64,000 nt of DNA from contig JADBKU010000021.1 in the NCBI GenBank assembly GCA_014896235.1, forward strand, positions 1-64,000, in the 5' to 3' direction. Below the pieces are notes generated by a model. The model was not told the origin of the DNA. It saw nothing but the letters and a program-made list of their open reading frames with translations, and did no database searches. The position numbers and the translations under genes were made by a program. The DNA comes from a bacterium. GTDB taxonomy: Bacteria > Desulfobacterota > Binatia > Binatales > Binataceae. This document shows, piece by piece, positions 56,670 to 64,000 of the stretch (positions within the stretch are counted from its first letter, which is position 1; each line of letters opens with the position of its first letter).

Positions 56670-57188
56670 ATGAAACGCCTGCCCTTGAGAGGTTTCGCGC
56701 GAGCGCTCGCCAGGGTCGCGGAAATCGGTTTGACGCTCAGCGTTATCGCTCATCTGATGACGCTGCTGGGATGGCGCGGCAATGCGATGGCGACGTTTGA
56801 AATCGGATTATTCGCAGGAGCGGTACTCGTTTTTGCGCCGGCCGTGATCGCGCAGGAAATTCTGGTGTGGGAGCTTTCGACCATTGACCGCTTTCGCGCA
56901 TTCAAGCCTGTGATCGGACGCAAAATCCGGAATGCGACGATCTTTTTCGCTAACCCCCGCTGGCTCCGCATCGTCGTTTACGGAATTTTCGGGTACGCCG
57001 TCGCGATTGCCGCGCTCACGTCTTATCTAGGCGTGAGGAATTCGATAAATCTGCGCGATATCCTGCTGCCGATCAGCATTTTGCCGGCGGTTTTCTACGG
57101 CGCCGCGATGCTCATCCTAAGGGCATACTCGCTGCGCGAATACCGGGTGAGCCGCGAGGAAATTTTCGGCGCCGAGGCCAGGATCTGA
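56670..57188 (+). CDS. Four-helix membrane protein, function unknown
   Basis: A 172-residue integral membrane protein. Hydrophobic helices are about 20-35 (LTLSVIAHLMTLLG), 43-65 (IGLFAGAVLVFAPAVIAQEI), 98-118 (LRIVVYGIFGYAVAIAALTS) and 127-150 (ILLPISILPAVFYGAAMLIL). Basic loops lie between. No signature family was recognised. It is 19 bases after the YchF-like gene and could share its transcript. Confidence 0.6.
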   Translation: MKRLPLRGFARALARVAEIGLTLSVIAHLMTLLGWRGNAMATFEIGLFAGAVLVFAPAVIAQEILVWELSTIDRFRAFKPVIGRKIRNATIFFANPRWLRIVVYGIFGYAVAIAALTSYLGVRNSINLRDILLPISILPAVFYGAAMLILRAYSLREYRVSREEIFGAEARI

Positions 57189-57339
57189 TTGAAGGAAGTT
57201 CCGGCGGCGCGCGAGCGGCCGATTCAACGCCGATCGGAGTGTCGCCACGACGCGCTCCGCCTTGCGCTGGAGGGCGGGCGCTGAAACAATATTTCGAATC
57301 CGCGCCTGTGAACGGCGCGCCCGCCGCCCGATTCCACCA

Positions 57340-58374
57340 ATGCGCCGCGTCGAAACGCTAATTCTGCTAATTGCGCTGGGCTTCTACGTCTGGTTTCTGC
57401 ATCATTTCGGGCTTGCCCAGGTGCTCGCACACATTCGGATGGTCGGATGGGGGCTGGGCGTGACGATCGCGCTGGAGAGCGTCGCGCGAATCGCCAACAC
57501 GCTCGGATGGCGCGCGACGATCGTGGATTGTCCGCCGGAGCTCGGTTTCGGCGAACTGTTCGTCGCGCGAATCGCGGGCGAAGCGGTCGATTACGTCACG
57601 CCTTCGGCGCAGCTCGGCGGCCAGTTCGTGATGGCGCTGATGGTGCGGCGGAAGCTGGAGATGGCGATCGCGCTGGCGACCGTGGTTATCGCGGCGCTGG
57701 CCGAGATGGCCGGCCAGATCGGATTCATATCCGGCGCGCTGATTATCACGCTGCCGTTCGAGGCGCGGGTGCATCATCTGTTCTGGCCAGCCGTCGGCGG
57801 CCTCGCGCTGGCGATCGCGCTGGCGGGCGGGTTTCTCTATGTGCAGATGAAGCATCCGTTCGCGATGCTCTGGAAGGCCGCCGCGAAGCTCGATCTCGAC
57901 CATCTGGCCCATCCGGAAATTCGCGCCGCCGCCGACGAAGCCGATGGCGTGCTGCTCGATTTTTATGAGCACCGGCGCGGCCGGCTTGCGCTTTCGACGC
58001 TGTGCTACCTTGCGGCGTGGAGCATGGGGCCGGTGGAAATCTATATTCTGCTGTCGCTGCTGGGCGAGCATCCGACGGCGCTGGCGGCGCTGCTGGTCGA
58101 GGCGCTCGGACTGCTGATCGAGCGCGCGACGTTCCTGATTCCCGGCAAGCTGGTCGGTCAGGAAGGCGGCAAGGCGCTGATCCTCGCGGCGCTCGGCTAT
58201 GGGGCCGGCGTGGGCTTCGCGGTCGGAGTGCTGCGGCGGATCAAAGAGATGGCATGGGTGATGTTTGGATTGGCGGCGCTCGCCGCGCATCGCATGATAA
58301 CCGACCGGCAAACCGCGGACGGGGAGAACCCGGCCGGCGAAATAGTTAAGATTTCAGGAATTCAGGGAGGCTAA
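57340..58374 (+). CDS. Flippase-like / LPG-synthase transmembrane-domain protein
   Basis: A 344-residue membrane protein of the UPF0104/LPG_synthase_TM type. It begins MRRVETLILLIALGFYVWFL, has HIRMVGWGLGVTIALESVAR, the conserved AGEAVDYVTPSAQLGGQFVMAL (V/TP-x-x-x-G-G region), a set of helices, and near the end LIERATFLIPGKLVGQEGGK and ALGYGAGVGFAVGVLRRIKE. Such proteins resemble the flippase half of MprF and act on lipids. The ATG at 57340 is preferred; the open frame upstream has no similarity. It is 5 bases before the secreted DUF4412-like gene. Confidence 0.82.
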   Translation: MRRVETLILLIALGFYVWFLHHFGLAQVLAHIRMVGWGLGVTIALESVARIANTLGWRATIVDCPPELGFGELFVARIAGEAVDYVTPSAQLGGQFVMALMVRRKLEMAIALATVVIAALAEMAGQIGFISGALIITLPFEARVHHLFWPAVGGLALAIALAGGFLYVQMKHPFAMLWKAAAKLDLDHLAHPEIRAAADEADGVLLDFYEHRRGRLALSTLCYLAAWSMGPVEIYILLSLLGEHPTALAALLVEALGLLIERATFLIPGKLVGQEGGKALILAALGYGAGVGFAVGVLRRIKEMAWVMFGLAALAAHRMITDRQTADGENPAGEIVKISGIQGG

Positions 58375-58379
58375 GCCTA

Positions 58380-59168
58380 ATGAAAAAAATGATCGCCGCG
58401 ATCGCCGGCGTGATGATGCTAGCGGCGATTGGCGCCGCGCATGCCGGCGTTGTCGTCGATGAACAGGAGACGATGCAGCAGGGCGCCAAGCAGGCCGCGA
58501 GCCGCCAGCGCACCGTGATGATTCAGGGCAACAAGCAGAAGATGATATCGAACCGGATCGAGGTGATAACCGACCTCGATCAGGGGAAATTGTTCCTGAT
58601 CTATCCGGCGCAGAAACAATACATGGAGCTGCCGTTTCCGCCGCAGGGCGCGATGGCGCGGATGATGACGAATCAGATGTCAACGCTGCAATTCAAAAAG
58701 AGCGGCGGCAAAAAGACCATCCTTGGCTACTCCTGCGCGCAATACACGGGCGCCGGCTCGATGATGGGGAATCAGTATTCGGTCACCGGATGTTTCTCGA
58801 CCAAAGCGCCAGGCGCCAAAGAGTTCGACGCTTTTCAGAAAGCGATGGCCGAGAAGGTGAAGGGCACGCCGATGGCGATGCAGGGCCAGGTGCCGAACGG
58901 CATTCCGATGGAACTGGTTTCGACCACGAAGCTGACCAATTTCAGCGCGCCCGGGATGACGCCGGAGCAGGCGGAGAAGATCCGGCAGATGCTTGCGAAC
59001 CGGCCGCCGATGGTCACCAAGACGGTCGTGACCAAGGTGACGACGGAGAACCTGTCGGCTGACACCTTCGCGGTTCCGGCCGGATTCACCAAGCGCGAGA
59101 TGCGTCAACCGGCGCCGCCGCCCGCTGGCGCCGGAGCGCCGCCCCCGGGCACGAAAGTTCCGGAGTAG
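58380..59168 (+). CDS. Secreted DUF4412-like protein
   Basis: A 262-residue protein with a Sec signal peptide (MKKMIAAIAGVMMLAAIGAA, cleaved after AHA). The mature part, VTKVTTENLSADTFAVPAGF and FLIYPAQKQYMELPF, resembles the DUF4412 outer-membrane/periplasmic beta family; MISNRIEVITDLDQGKLFLI fits. Two cysteines, in YSCAQY and TGCFST, may form a bridge. The tail is Pro/Ala/Gly-rich. GGGAGG lies 9 bases before ATG. The gene is followed by a perfect hairpin 85 bases after the stop. Confidence 0.75.
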   Translation: MKKMIAAIAGVMMLAAIGAAHAGVVVDEQETMQQGAKQAASRQRTVMIQGNKQKMISNRIEVITDLDQGKLFLIYPAQKQYMELPFPPQGAMARMMTNQMSTLQFKKSGGKKTILGYSCAQYTGAGSMMGNQYSVTGCFSTKAPGAKEFDAFQKAMAEKVKGTPMAMQGQVPNGIPMELVSTTKLTNFSAPGMTPEQAEKIRQMLANRPPMVTKTVVTKVTTENLSADTFAVPAGFTKREMRQPAPPPAGAGAPPPGTKVPE

Positions 59169-59252
59169 AGATATCGCCCGTCAGAAATCGGCGGCGAATC
59201 CAACTTGTGATGGCCGACGCAGGTTCGGCCATGAGGAAGTTTTTGAATTAGC

Positions 59253-59290
59253 AAAGGCCGGATCGGCGTCACGATGCCGATCCGGCCTTT
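59253..59290. terminator. Perfect hairpin, bidirectional terminator
   Basis: AAAGGCCGGATCGGC (59253-59267) pairs perfectly with GCCGATCCGGCCTTT (59276-59290), a 15-bp stem with an 8-base loop, then GGTATTTT. It lies between the plus-strand secreted gene (stop at 59168) and the end of the convergent minus-strand gene (stop at 59338), so it can serve both. The stem ends in AAA/TTT on both sides, which favours bidirectional factor-independent termination. Confidence 0.8.
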
Positions 59291-59337
59291 GGTATTTTCG
59301 CTTGCGACGCTTTATCGCCCCGAATTTCGGGCTGGTT

Positions 59338-59970
59338 CTACTGCGCGCTGGACGCCTCGGCGCTGGCGGACGGATTCAGCGCGCCGCACGCATACAGCAG
59401 CCATCGCGTGCTCGAAAGTTCATCCTCGGCGAACAGGCGCAGGGTCTCTTTGGTCTCGAGGTCGTCCTTGATGCTCTCGGCGAACTCGATAATCGGCCGA
59501 ATCGCCGCTTCCGGGTCGGGGATGGACGAGGCGACGCGCAGCAACTTTTCGTTATCGGGCATCGACGGGTCGGCCGCGCAAGCTGCGAACTGACGGCTCT
59601 CTTCGCTGACCTGCGCGCGGCCTTCGCCGCCCAGCTCGATCAGGCGGTTGGCGAAGATGCGGCTGTGATAGGCCTCGCGCTCGGCGATCATCTTGAGGCC
59701 GCTGCGAATACAGGCGGTGGGCGTGACGTTCGCCCACGCGGCGAAGGCCTCGGCGGCGTTGCCCTCGGCGACGCGGGCCTTGTCAATGAAGCTGACGATC
59801 GCGTCGCGCTCGGAACGATAGAGCTTGCCGAAGGCGCGGAAGCCGCCGCCGTTGCCGTTGGCGACGCGGTTGCGTTCGAGTTCGCCGACTTCAGCCTCGA
59901 ACAGCTCTTCGCTGATAATTCCCGCGCGATAAGCGCGCAGCAGTTGCTGGAACAGGAAATCGCGATTCAT
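59338..59970 (-). CDS. Ferritin-like helical protein
   Basis: A 210-residue helical protein. Possible diiron motifs are E and H in EREAYHSRIF and E in AEDELSSTRW, with acidic residues on helix LYRSERDAIVSFIDK; a four-helix ferritin-like fold is plausible. It is not a known ferritin, rubrerythrin or bacterioferritin. GGGAGG lies 9 bases before the ATG. Its function could be iron or oxidative-stress related; the assignment is moderate. Confidence 0.6.
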   Translation of the reverse strand: MNRDFLFQQLLRAYRAGIISEELFEAEVGELERNRVANGNGGGFRAFGKLYRSERDAIVSFIDKARVAEGNAAEAFAAWANVTPTACIRSGLKMIAEREAYHSRIFANRLIELGGEGRAQVSEESRQFAACAADPSMPDNEKLLRVASSIPDPEAAIRPIIEFAESIKDDLETKETLRLFAEDELSSTRWLLYACGALNPSASAEASSAQ

Positions 59971-60108
59971 TGGGAAGCGCCTCCCCCATGGGTGAATAGA
60001 CCCGCTTGGATCTCCAAGGCTAAAGCCGCTTGCGCAGCCATGTCAATCAAGTGAGACTGGCTCGGCGAGGGAGCGCGGTGGCGCCAATATGGCTGTCAGG
60101 GGACGATA

Positions 60109-61074
60109 ATGATGGAAATAACCCATAAATTCGTCAACACGAACCGAATCCGGATGCATGTCGCCGAGGCCGGCCGGGGCTTCCCGGTCGTGATGTGCCA
60201 CGGCTTTCCGGAACTCTGGTATTCGTGGCGTCATCAGATGGCGGCGCTTGCCGGCGCTGGCTTCCGCGCGATCGCGCCCGACCAGCGCGGCTATGGCGAG
60301 ACCGACGCGCCCGCGCCGATCGAGTCGTACACGCAGCGGCATCTGGTGGGCGATATCGTCGGGATGCTGGACGCGCTTGGAATCGCGAAGTGCGTGATCG
60401 TCGGGCACGATTGGGGCGGCGCGGTGGCGTGGAACGCCGCGATGATGGCGGCGGACCGGATCGCGGGAGTAATCGGCGTGAACACGCCCTTTTTTCCGCG
60501 CACGCCCGTCAAGCCGACCGACCTGATGAAGCTGATGGCGCAGGGCAAGTTCCACTACATGCTTTATTTTCAAGAGCCGGGCGTGGCGGAAGCGGAACTG
60601 GAGCGCGACGTGCGCCGATCGCTGCGCGGTTTTTACCAGGGCGGCGCGGATCTTGGCGGCGGAATTCCCGCGAACGATCCGCCGGGCGTGTTCGGGCCGG
60701 CGGGCGGCGGGATCCTCGACCGCCTGCCGGATCGTCCGCACGGCGCGTTTCTGAGCGACGCGGATTTCGAGGTTTTCGTCAAAAATTTCGCGCGCACCGG
60801 GTTTCGCGGCGGCCTCAACTGGTACCGCAACATCGACCGGAGCTGGGAAGAAAGCGCGGGACTCGAGAATCGCGTCAATCAGCCGGCGCTGATGATCACG
60901 GCGGAACTCGATCCGGTGCTGCGTCCGGAGCTGGCGAACGGAATGAACATGTTCGTGCCGAACCTTCGGCGCACGGTCCTGATCAAGGGCTCCGGCCATT
61001 GGACGCAGCAGGAAAAGCCCGCCGAAGTGAACGCGGCGATGCTGGAATTCCTCGCCGAGTTCAAAAACGGCTGA
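60109..61074 (+). CDS. Epoxide hydrolase-like alpha/beta hydrolase
   Basis: A 321-residue hydrolase. Motifs: VMCHGFPELWYSWRHQM (HGFPE oxyanion), APDQRGYGETDAP, nucleophile D101 in VGHDWGGAVAW, cap with GGLNWYRNIDRSW (likely active Tyr), acid D in LDPVL, and H in GSGHWTQQEKP. These fit soluble epoxide hydrolases, opening an epoxide to a diol. Two ATGs are adjacent (60109 and 60112). Its presence suits detoxification or degradation of alkene epoxides; the substrate is unknown. Confidence 0.9.
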   Translation: MMEITHKFVNTNRIRMHVAEAGRGFPVVMCHGFPELWYSWRHQMAALAGAGFRAIAPDQRGYGETDAPAPIESYTQRHLVGDIVGMLDALGIAKCVIVGHDWGGAVAWNAAMMAADRIAGVIGVNTPFFPRTPVKPTDLMKLMAQGKFHYMLYFQEPGVAEAELERDVRRSLRGFYQGGADLGGGIPANDPPGVFGPAGGGILDRLPDRPHGAFLSDADFEVFVKNFARTGFRGGLNWYRNIDRSWEESAGLENRVNQPALMITAELDPVLRPELANGMNMFVPNLRRTVLIKGSGHWTQQEKPAEVNAAMLEFLAEFKNG

Positions 61075-61087
61075 GCCGCGCGCCGTT

Positions 61088-61864
61088 TCAGAATTTGTCC
61101 TTGAGCGCGCGCGTCTTGGCGAAAATCGCCACCGGATCGTCGGGCACAGCGGGGTCGATCTTCCTGATGCTGGCGCGCAGCTCGGCGCTCGACGAGCGCA
61201 GGAAAGGATTGATCCGTTTCTCGTCGCCGATGGTCGAAGGAATCGTATAACGGCCGGCGGCGCGCTCGCTCTTCGCCCACGCATATTTATCTTTGAGCGC
61301 CTGATTGCCGGGCTCGAGCGTCAGCGCGAATTCAAGATTTTTGACGGTGTATTCATGGCCGCAATAAACCCGCGTCGAATCGGGCAGCGCGGCCAGCTTC
61401 GCCAGCGACGCGACCATCGTTTCGGCCTTGCCTTCGAACACGCGGCCGCATCCCGCGATAAACATCGTGTCGCCGGTGAAGACCGCGTCGAGGTCGGGAA
61501 AATAGTAGGCGATATGGCCGTTGGTATGGGCCGGGATGCCAATGACGCGGCCGGTCAGCGAGCCGATGCGGACGGCGGCGCCGTCGTCAACCTCGTCGGT
61601 TTGCGCCGGGATGCGCCCGTTTTCATTGCGGGCGCCATAGACGCGGAGTCCCGGAACCGCGCGTACGAGGTCTTCGTTGCCGCCGACGTGATCGAAATGC
61701 CAATGGGTCGGCAGGACGGCGACGAGTTTGAGGCCGCGCCGCTTCACTTCGTCGAGCACCTTCGCCGCTTCGGAACAATCGACGACGCCGCACTGGCCGG
61801 AAGCGTCATCGACGACCAGATAGGCGTAATTATCGCTGAGTTGTGGAACCGCAATGATCGCCAT
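61088..61864 (-). CDS. gloB: Hydroxyacylglutathione hydrolase (glyoxalase II)
   Basis: A 258-residue metallo-beta-lactamase-fold enzyme. Metal motif THWHFDHVGGNEDLV (usual THHHxDH with one W), then GHIAYYFPDLDAVFTGDTMF (H and D ligands), GCGRVFEGKAETM, YCGHEYTVKNLEF and the C-terminal domain KYAWAKSERAAG, TIPSTIGDEKRINPFLR. It hydrolyses S-lactoylglutathione in methylglyoxal detoxification. GGGAGG stands before the ATG. The glutathione-dependent GST at 20 kb fits a glutathione-using cell. Confidence 0.93.
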   Translation of the reverse strand: MAIIAVPQLSDNYAYLVVDDASGQCGVVDCSEAAKVLDEVKRRGLKLVAVLPTHWHFDHVGGNEDLVRAVPGLRVYGARNENGRIPAQTDEVDDGAAVRIGSLTGRVIGIPAHTNGHIAYYFPDLDAVFTGDTMFIAGCGRVFEGKAETMVASLAKLAALPDSTRVYCGHEYTVKNLEFALTLEPGNQALKDKYAWAKSERAAGRYTIPSTIGDEKRINPFLRSSSAELRASIRKIDPAVPDDPVAIFAKTRALKDKF

Positions 61865-61918
61865 CGCATCCTCCCTGACCGGCGCGCCGGCGCGTCAGTT
61901 TTTCCGCGCCGCGGCCGA

Positions 61919-62689
61919 TCAGCCGATAATGTTGTAGCCGACGTCCACGTACACGGTCTGGCCGGTGACGCCGGTGGAAAAATCGCTCAGCATCACCGCC
62001 GCCATCTTGCCGACTTCCTCGGGCCGCATCGCGCGCTTGAGCGGCGAACGTTCGCCCACTTCGTGGGCCATTGTATGGTAGTCGCGGATGGCCGAAGAGG
62101 CGAGCGTGCGGGCGGGCGCGGCGCTGAGCGCGTTGACTCTTATATTCTTCGGACCGAGATCGAGCGCAAGGTAGCGCACGCACGCTTCGAGCGCGGCTTT
62201 CGCCACGCCCATCACGTTGTAATTCGGAATCGCGCGCACCGCGCCAAGATAGCTGAGGGTCACGATCGAGCCTCCGCCGCGGGCTTCCATCAACGGTTCA
62301 GCCGCGCGCGCCAGCGCGACCAGCGAATAGGCGCTGATATCGAGCGCGCGGCTGAATCCATTACGGCTGACGTTGAGGAATCGATCGCGCAGATCCTCGC
62401 GGTCGGCGTACGCGACGGCGTGCACGAGCATGTCGAGTCCGCCCCACAGTTTCTTCAGCCCGGCCATCACGCCAGCGATTTGCGCGTCGTCGCCAACGTC
62501 CAGTTCGCCGGCGACATGCGCGCCGATTTCGGCGGCGAGCGGGCGCACGCGCTTTTCGAGCACTTCGCCCTGGTAGGTCATCGCGATCGCCGCGCCCTGT
62601 TCGTGCAGTTCGCGCGCGATCGACCAGGCGAGACTTTTATCGTTGGCGACGCCGACAATCAGCGCCCGTTTTCCATCAGCTATGCCCAT
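61919..62689 (-). CDS. fabI: Enoyl-ACP reductase FabI
   Basis: A 256-residue NADH-dependent enoyl-ACP reductase of the FabI type: ALIVGVANDKSLAWSIAREL, LDMLVHAVAYADREDLRDRF, and the catalytic SYLGAVRAIPNYNVMGVAKA with Tyr-x6-Lys. The end has GKMAAVMLSDFSTGVTGQTV. It completes each cycle of fatty acid synthesis. GGAG lies 9 bases before the ATG at 62689; the open frame runs on but without similarity. It is 55 bases after gloB, same direction. Confidence 0.96.
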   Translation of the reverse strand: MGIADGKRALIVGVANDKSLAWSIARELHEQGAAIAMTYQGEVLEKRVRPLAAEIGAHVAGELDVGDDAQIAGVMAGLKKLWGGLDMLVHAVAYADREDLRDRFLNVSRNGFSRALDISAYSLVALARAAEPLMEARGGGSIVTLSYLGAVRAIPNYNVMGVAKAALEACVRYLALDLGPKNIRVNALSAAPARTLASSAIRDYHTMAHEVGERSPLKRAMRPEEVGKMAAVMLSDFSTGVTGQTVYVDVGYNIIG

Positions 62690-62813
62690 CCGGCGGGACT
62701 CCTTGATATTGAAGTCGATTCGGCGCGCCGCCGGACAGACGGTCGCGGGCGGCGCGAATCGATTACGCGGCATGAATCTTAGCGCGCGCGGCGCATGGCG
62801 CCGAACGCCCGGC

Positions 62814-63587
62814 TCAGATTGTGATCCGCATTCCGTCGCGCGCCATCGGCAGCCGCACTTCGCGGCGCCGATCGAGCACCTCGCGGCCAACGTGGGTCAG
62901 CAGCATCCGTCCGACGCTGAAGCGTCCGCGATTCGCGGCGAGCTTGGGATAGTTCATGTGGAAATCGAGCTGTTCGCTTTCGAAATAGGTGCATTCGCAG
63001 AGGAACAGGTCGGCGCCTGCGACAAACGGAGCCAATGCGTCGGTCCATCCGCTGTCGCCGGTGAAGGCGATCGTCTTGCCGGCAAGTTCGAGGCGAAAGG
63101 CGAGCGAAATGTCGCGTTTCATGTGCGGCGTGCGCATCGCGACGATTCGCAGCGGTCCGATATCCCGGGTTTCGCTGGCGCCGATTTCGATAAACTTCAG
63201 ATATTTGAGCAGGCTGGGGAGATCTGGCTTCGTTCCCGGAAACATCGTGCGGAACAAGCGCCAGGTGCGTTCTTCGAGGCGTGGCGGTCCCACGACGGTA
63301 ATCGGTTTCTGGCGCGGGCTTTCGTAAAGATATTCCAGCAGGAAAAACGGCAGTCCGCCGAAATGATCGCCGTGCAGATGGCTCACGAGGATCATATCGA
63401 GGTCGGCGGTCTTGAATCCCATCCGCTTCATCGCGCACAAGGCGGTCGGGCCGGCTTCCATGAGGATTCGGCAGCTTGGCCCTTCGATGATATAACCGGA
63501 CTGGAAGCGGCCGTGGCTCGCGAAGGCGTCGCCGGCGCCCAAAATCGTCAGTTCGAGGCCGCCGGGCCTCAATGGCGATTTACGCAT
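62814..63587 (-). CDS. RNase Z-like MBL-fold hydrolase
   Basis: A 257-residue metallo-beta-lactamase-fold protein of the RNase Z group: LELTILGAGDAFASHGRFQS, the metal motif VSHLHGDHFGGLPFFLLEYL, FTGDSGWTDALAPFVAGADL (second D), and LLTHVGREVLDRRREV (third H). Its start GDAFASHGRFQSGYII resembles arylsulfatase or RNase Z type enzymes, so function could be tRNA processing or a small-molecule hydrolysis. The ATG at 63587 is chosen; the open frame extends 18 codons earlier. Divergent from the LLM gene at 63640. Confidence 0.82.
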   Translation of the reverse strand: MRKSPLRPGGLELTILGAGDAFASHGRFQSGYIIEGPSCRILMEAGPTALCAMKRMGFKTADLDMILVSHLHGDHFGGLPFFLLEYLYESPRQKPITVVGPPRLEERTWRLFRTMFPGTKPDLPSLLKYLKFIEIGASETRDIGPLRIVAMRTPHMKRDISLAFRLELAGKTIAFTGDSGWTDALAPFVAGADLFLCECTYFESEQLDFHMNYPKLAANRGRFSVGRMLLTHVGREVLDRRREVRLPMARDGMRITI

Positions 63588-63639
63588 GGCCACTGTTAAT
63601 ATCATCAAGCGGAAGCAGAACCTAGCCGGGAGCGGCAAC

Positions 63640-64000
63640 ATGAAACATATAAAGGTTGGCGTGGGTTTCGGGCTGTTTAGACTTGGGATGCCGACTCCGG
63701 AAGCGATTGTGCACGTCGCGGAAAGTGCGGAGGATTGGGGTCTCGATTCATTCTGGCTGTCGGATCACTTGATGGCGCCGACGCCGGAGCTTGACGTGGT
63801 CGCGACGCTTTCGCTGATCGCTTCGCGCACGAAGCGAATCAAGCTGGGGCCGAGCGTTTTTCTGCTCAATCTGCGCCATCCGCTGGTCGCCGCCAAGTCG
63901 TTCGCGACGCTGGATTATTTTTCGCACGGCCGCATCGTGATGGCGGTGGGAACGGGCGCCAACCTCGCCGATTACGCGGCGTGCGGCATCCCGACCGAAG
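63640..64000 (+). CDS. LLM-family oxidoreductase, third copy, cut by window end
   Basis: The N-terminal 120 residues of a luciferase-like protein: MKHIKVGVGFGLFRLGMPTP, VHVAESAEDWGLDSFWLSDH, LSLIASRTKRIKLGPSVFLL, NLRHPLVAAKSFATLDYFSH, GRIVMAVGTGANLADYAACG. GGAG lies 8 bases before the ATG. It is clearly more distant from the two copies at 42-43.8 kb than they are from each other. The 3' end lies outside the window. Confidence 0.88.
   Translation, partial: MKHIKVGVGFGLFRLGMPTPEAIVHVAESAEDWGLDSFWLSDHLMAPTPELDVVATLSLIASRTKRIKLGPSVFLLNLRHPLVAAKSFATLDYFSHGRIVMAVGTGANLADYAACGIPTE

Overview
The window is 64 kb of GC-rich, densely packed bacterial DNA. About 68 protein genes are on both strands, with many 1-4 base stop/start overlaps. 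I found no tRNA, rRNA, CRISPR array or prophage. The gene set fits a Gram-negative, soil-type, aerobic or facultative bacterium with lipid and xenobiotic catabolism. It includes two electron-transfer flavoproteins, a membrane Fe-S oxidoreductase of the ETF:quinone type, luciferase-like F420-type oxidoreductases, MaoC dehydratases, SDR, VOC, EthD and epoxide hydrolase genes, an sigma54-type response regulator, a lipoprotein-type corrinoid ABC importer and a fused MoaD-MoaE. My best guess, by gene content alone, is a deltaproteobacteria-like or Binatota-like lineage; this is inference and not proven by any marker here.

Layout. 0-6.2 kb: a truncated histidine kinase and its NtrC-type regulator, tatA, a CstA-type peptide/pyruvate transporter with a tiny overlapping partner gene, and a second, orphan histidine kinase. 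6.2-8.1 kb: lexA, divergent from a [2Fe-2S] ferredoxin/flavin reductase pair. 8.1-14 kb (minus strand): an operon of two CNNM/CorC-type transporters, larB, an AarF/UbiB kinase and a frameshifted AlkZ-related gene. At the upstream end of this operon is a broken thiL joined to about 1 kb of wreckage: an IS3-family orfA relic, an orphan secreted-type fragment and a subtilase relic. 15-22.4 kb: the membrane FeS oxidoreductase, an RND transporter, a glutathione transferase and etfA/etfB. 22.5-31 kb: a diiron desaturase-like gene, an IclR regulator, small catabolic enzymes, and a biotin carboxylase plus biotin carrier protein without a carboxyltransferase. 31-35 kb: cold-shock protein, MerA-like reductase, moaB and the moaD-moaE fusion. 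35-42 kb: ispH, deoxynucleoside kinase, phhB, PPOX-class flavoprotein, paired MaoC proteins, a PaaC-like diiron protein, class II photolyase, and a TudS-DUF1722 protein.

42-49 kb: two tandem LLM-family oxidoreductases closed by a strong terminator, SDR, a double EthD protein, a second corrinoid-binding-like protein, and assorted hydrolases. 49-52.2 kb: a BtuFCD-like importer (minus strand), divergent from a single-chain EtfB-EtfA fusion (52.3-54.1 kb). 54-59 kb: alpha/beta hydrolase, YchF-like protein, membrane proteins and a DUF4412-like secreted protein, ending in a perfect bidirectional hairpin. 59-64 kb: ferritin-like protein, epoxide hydrolase, gloB, fabI, an RNase Z-like MBL hydrolase and a third LLM gene cut off by the window edge.

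How the parts may work together (inference): acyl-CoA or other dehydrogenases would feed electrons to EtfAB and then to the membrane FeS oxidoreductase and the quinone pool. The fused EtfBA, whose AMP-loop motif differs from the EtfB at 21.6 kb, probably serves another dehydrogenase set. The damaged spots (thiL, the AlkZ-related gene, the IS3 relic) all lie within 8-15 kb, so that region looks recently rearranged.
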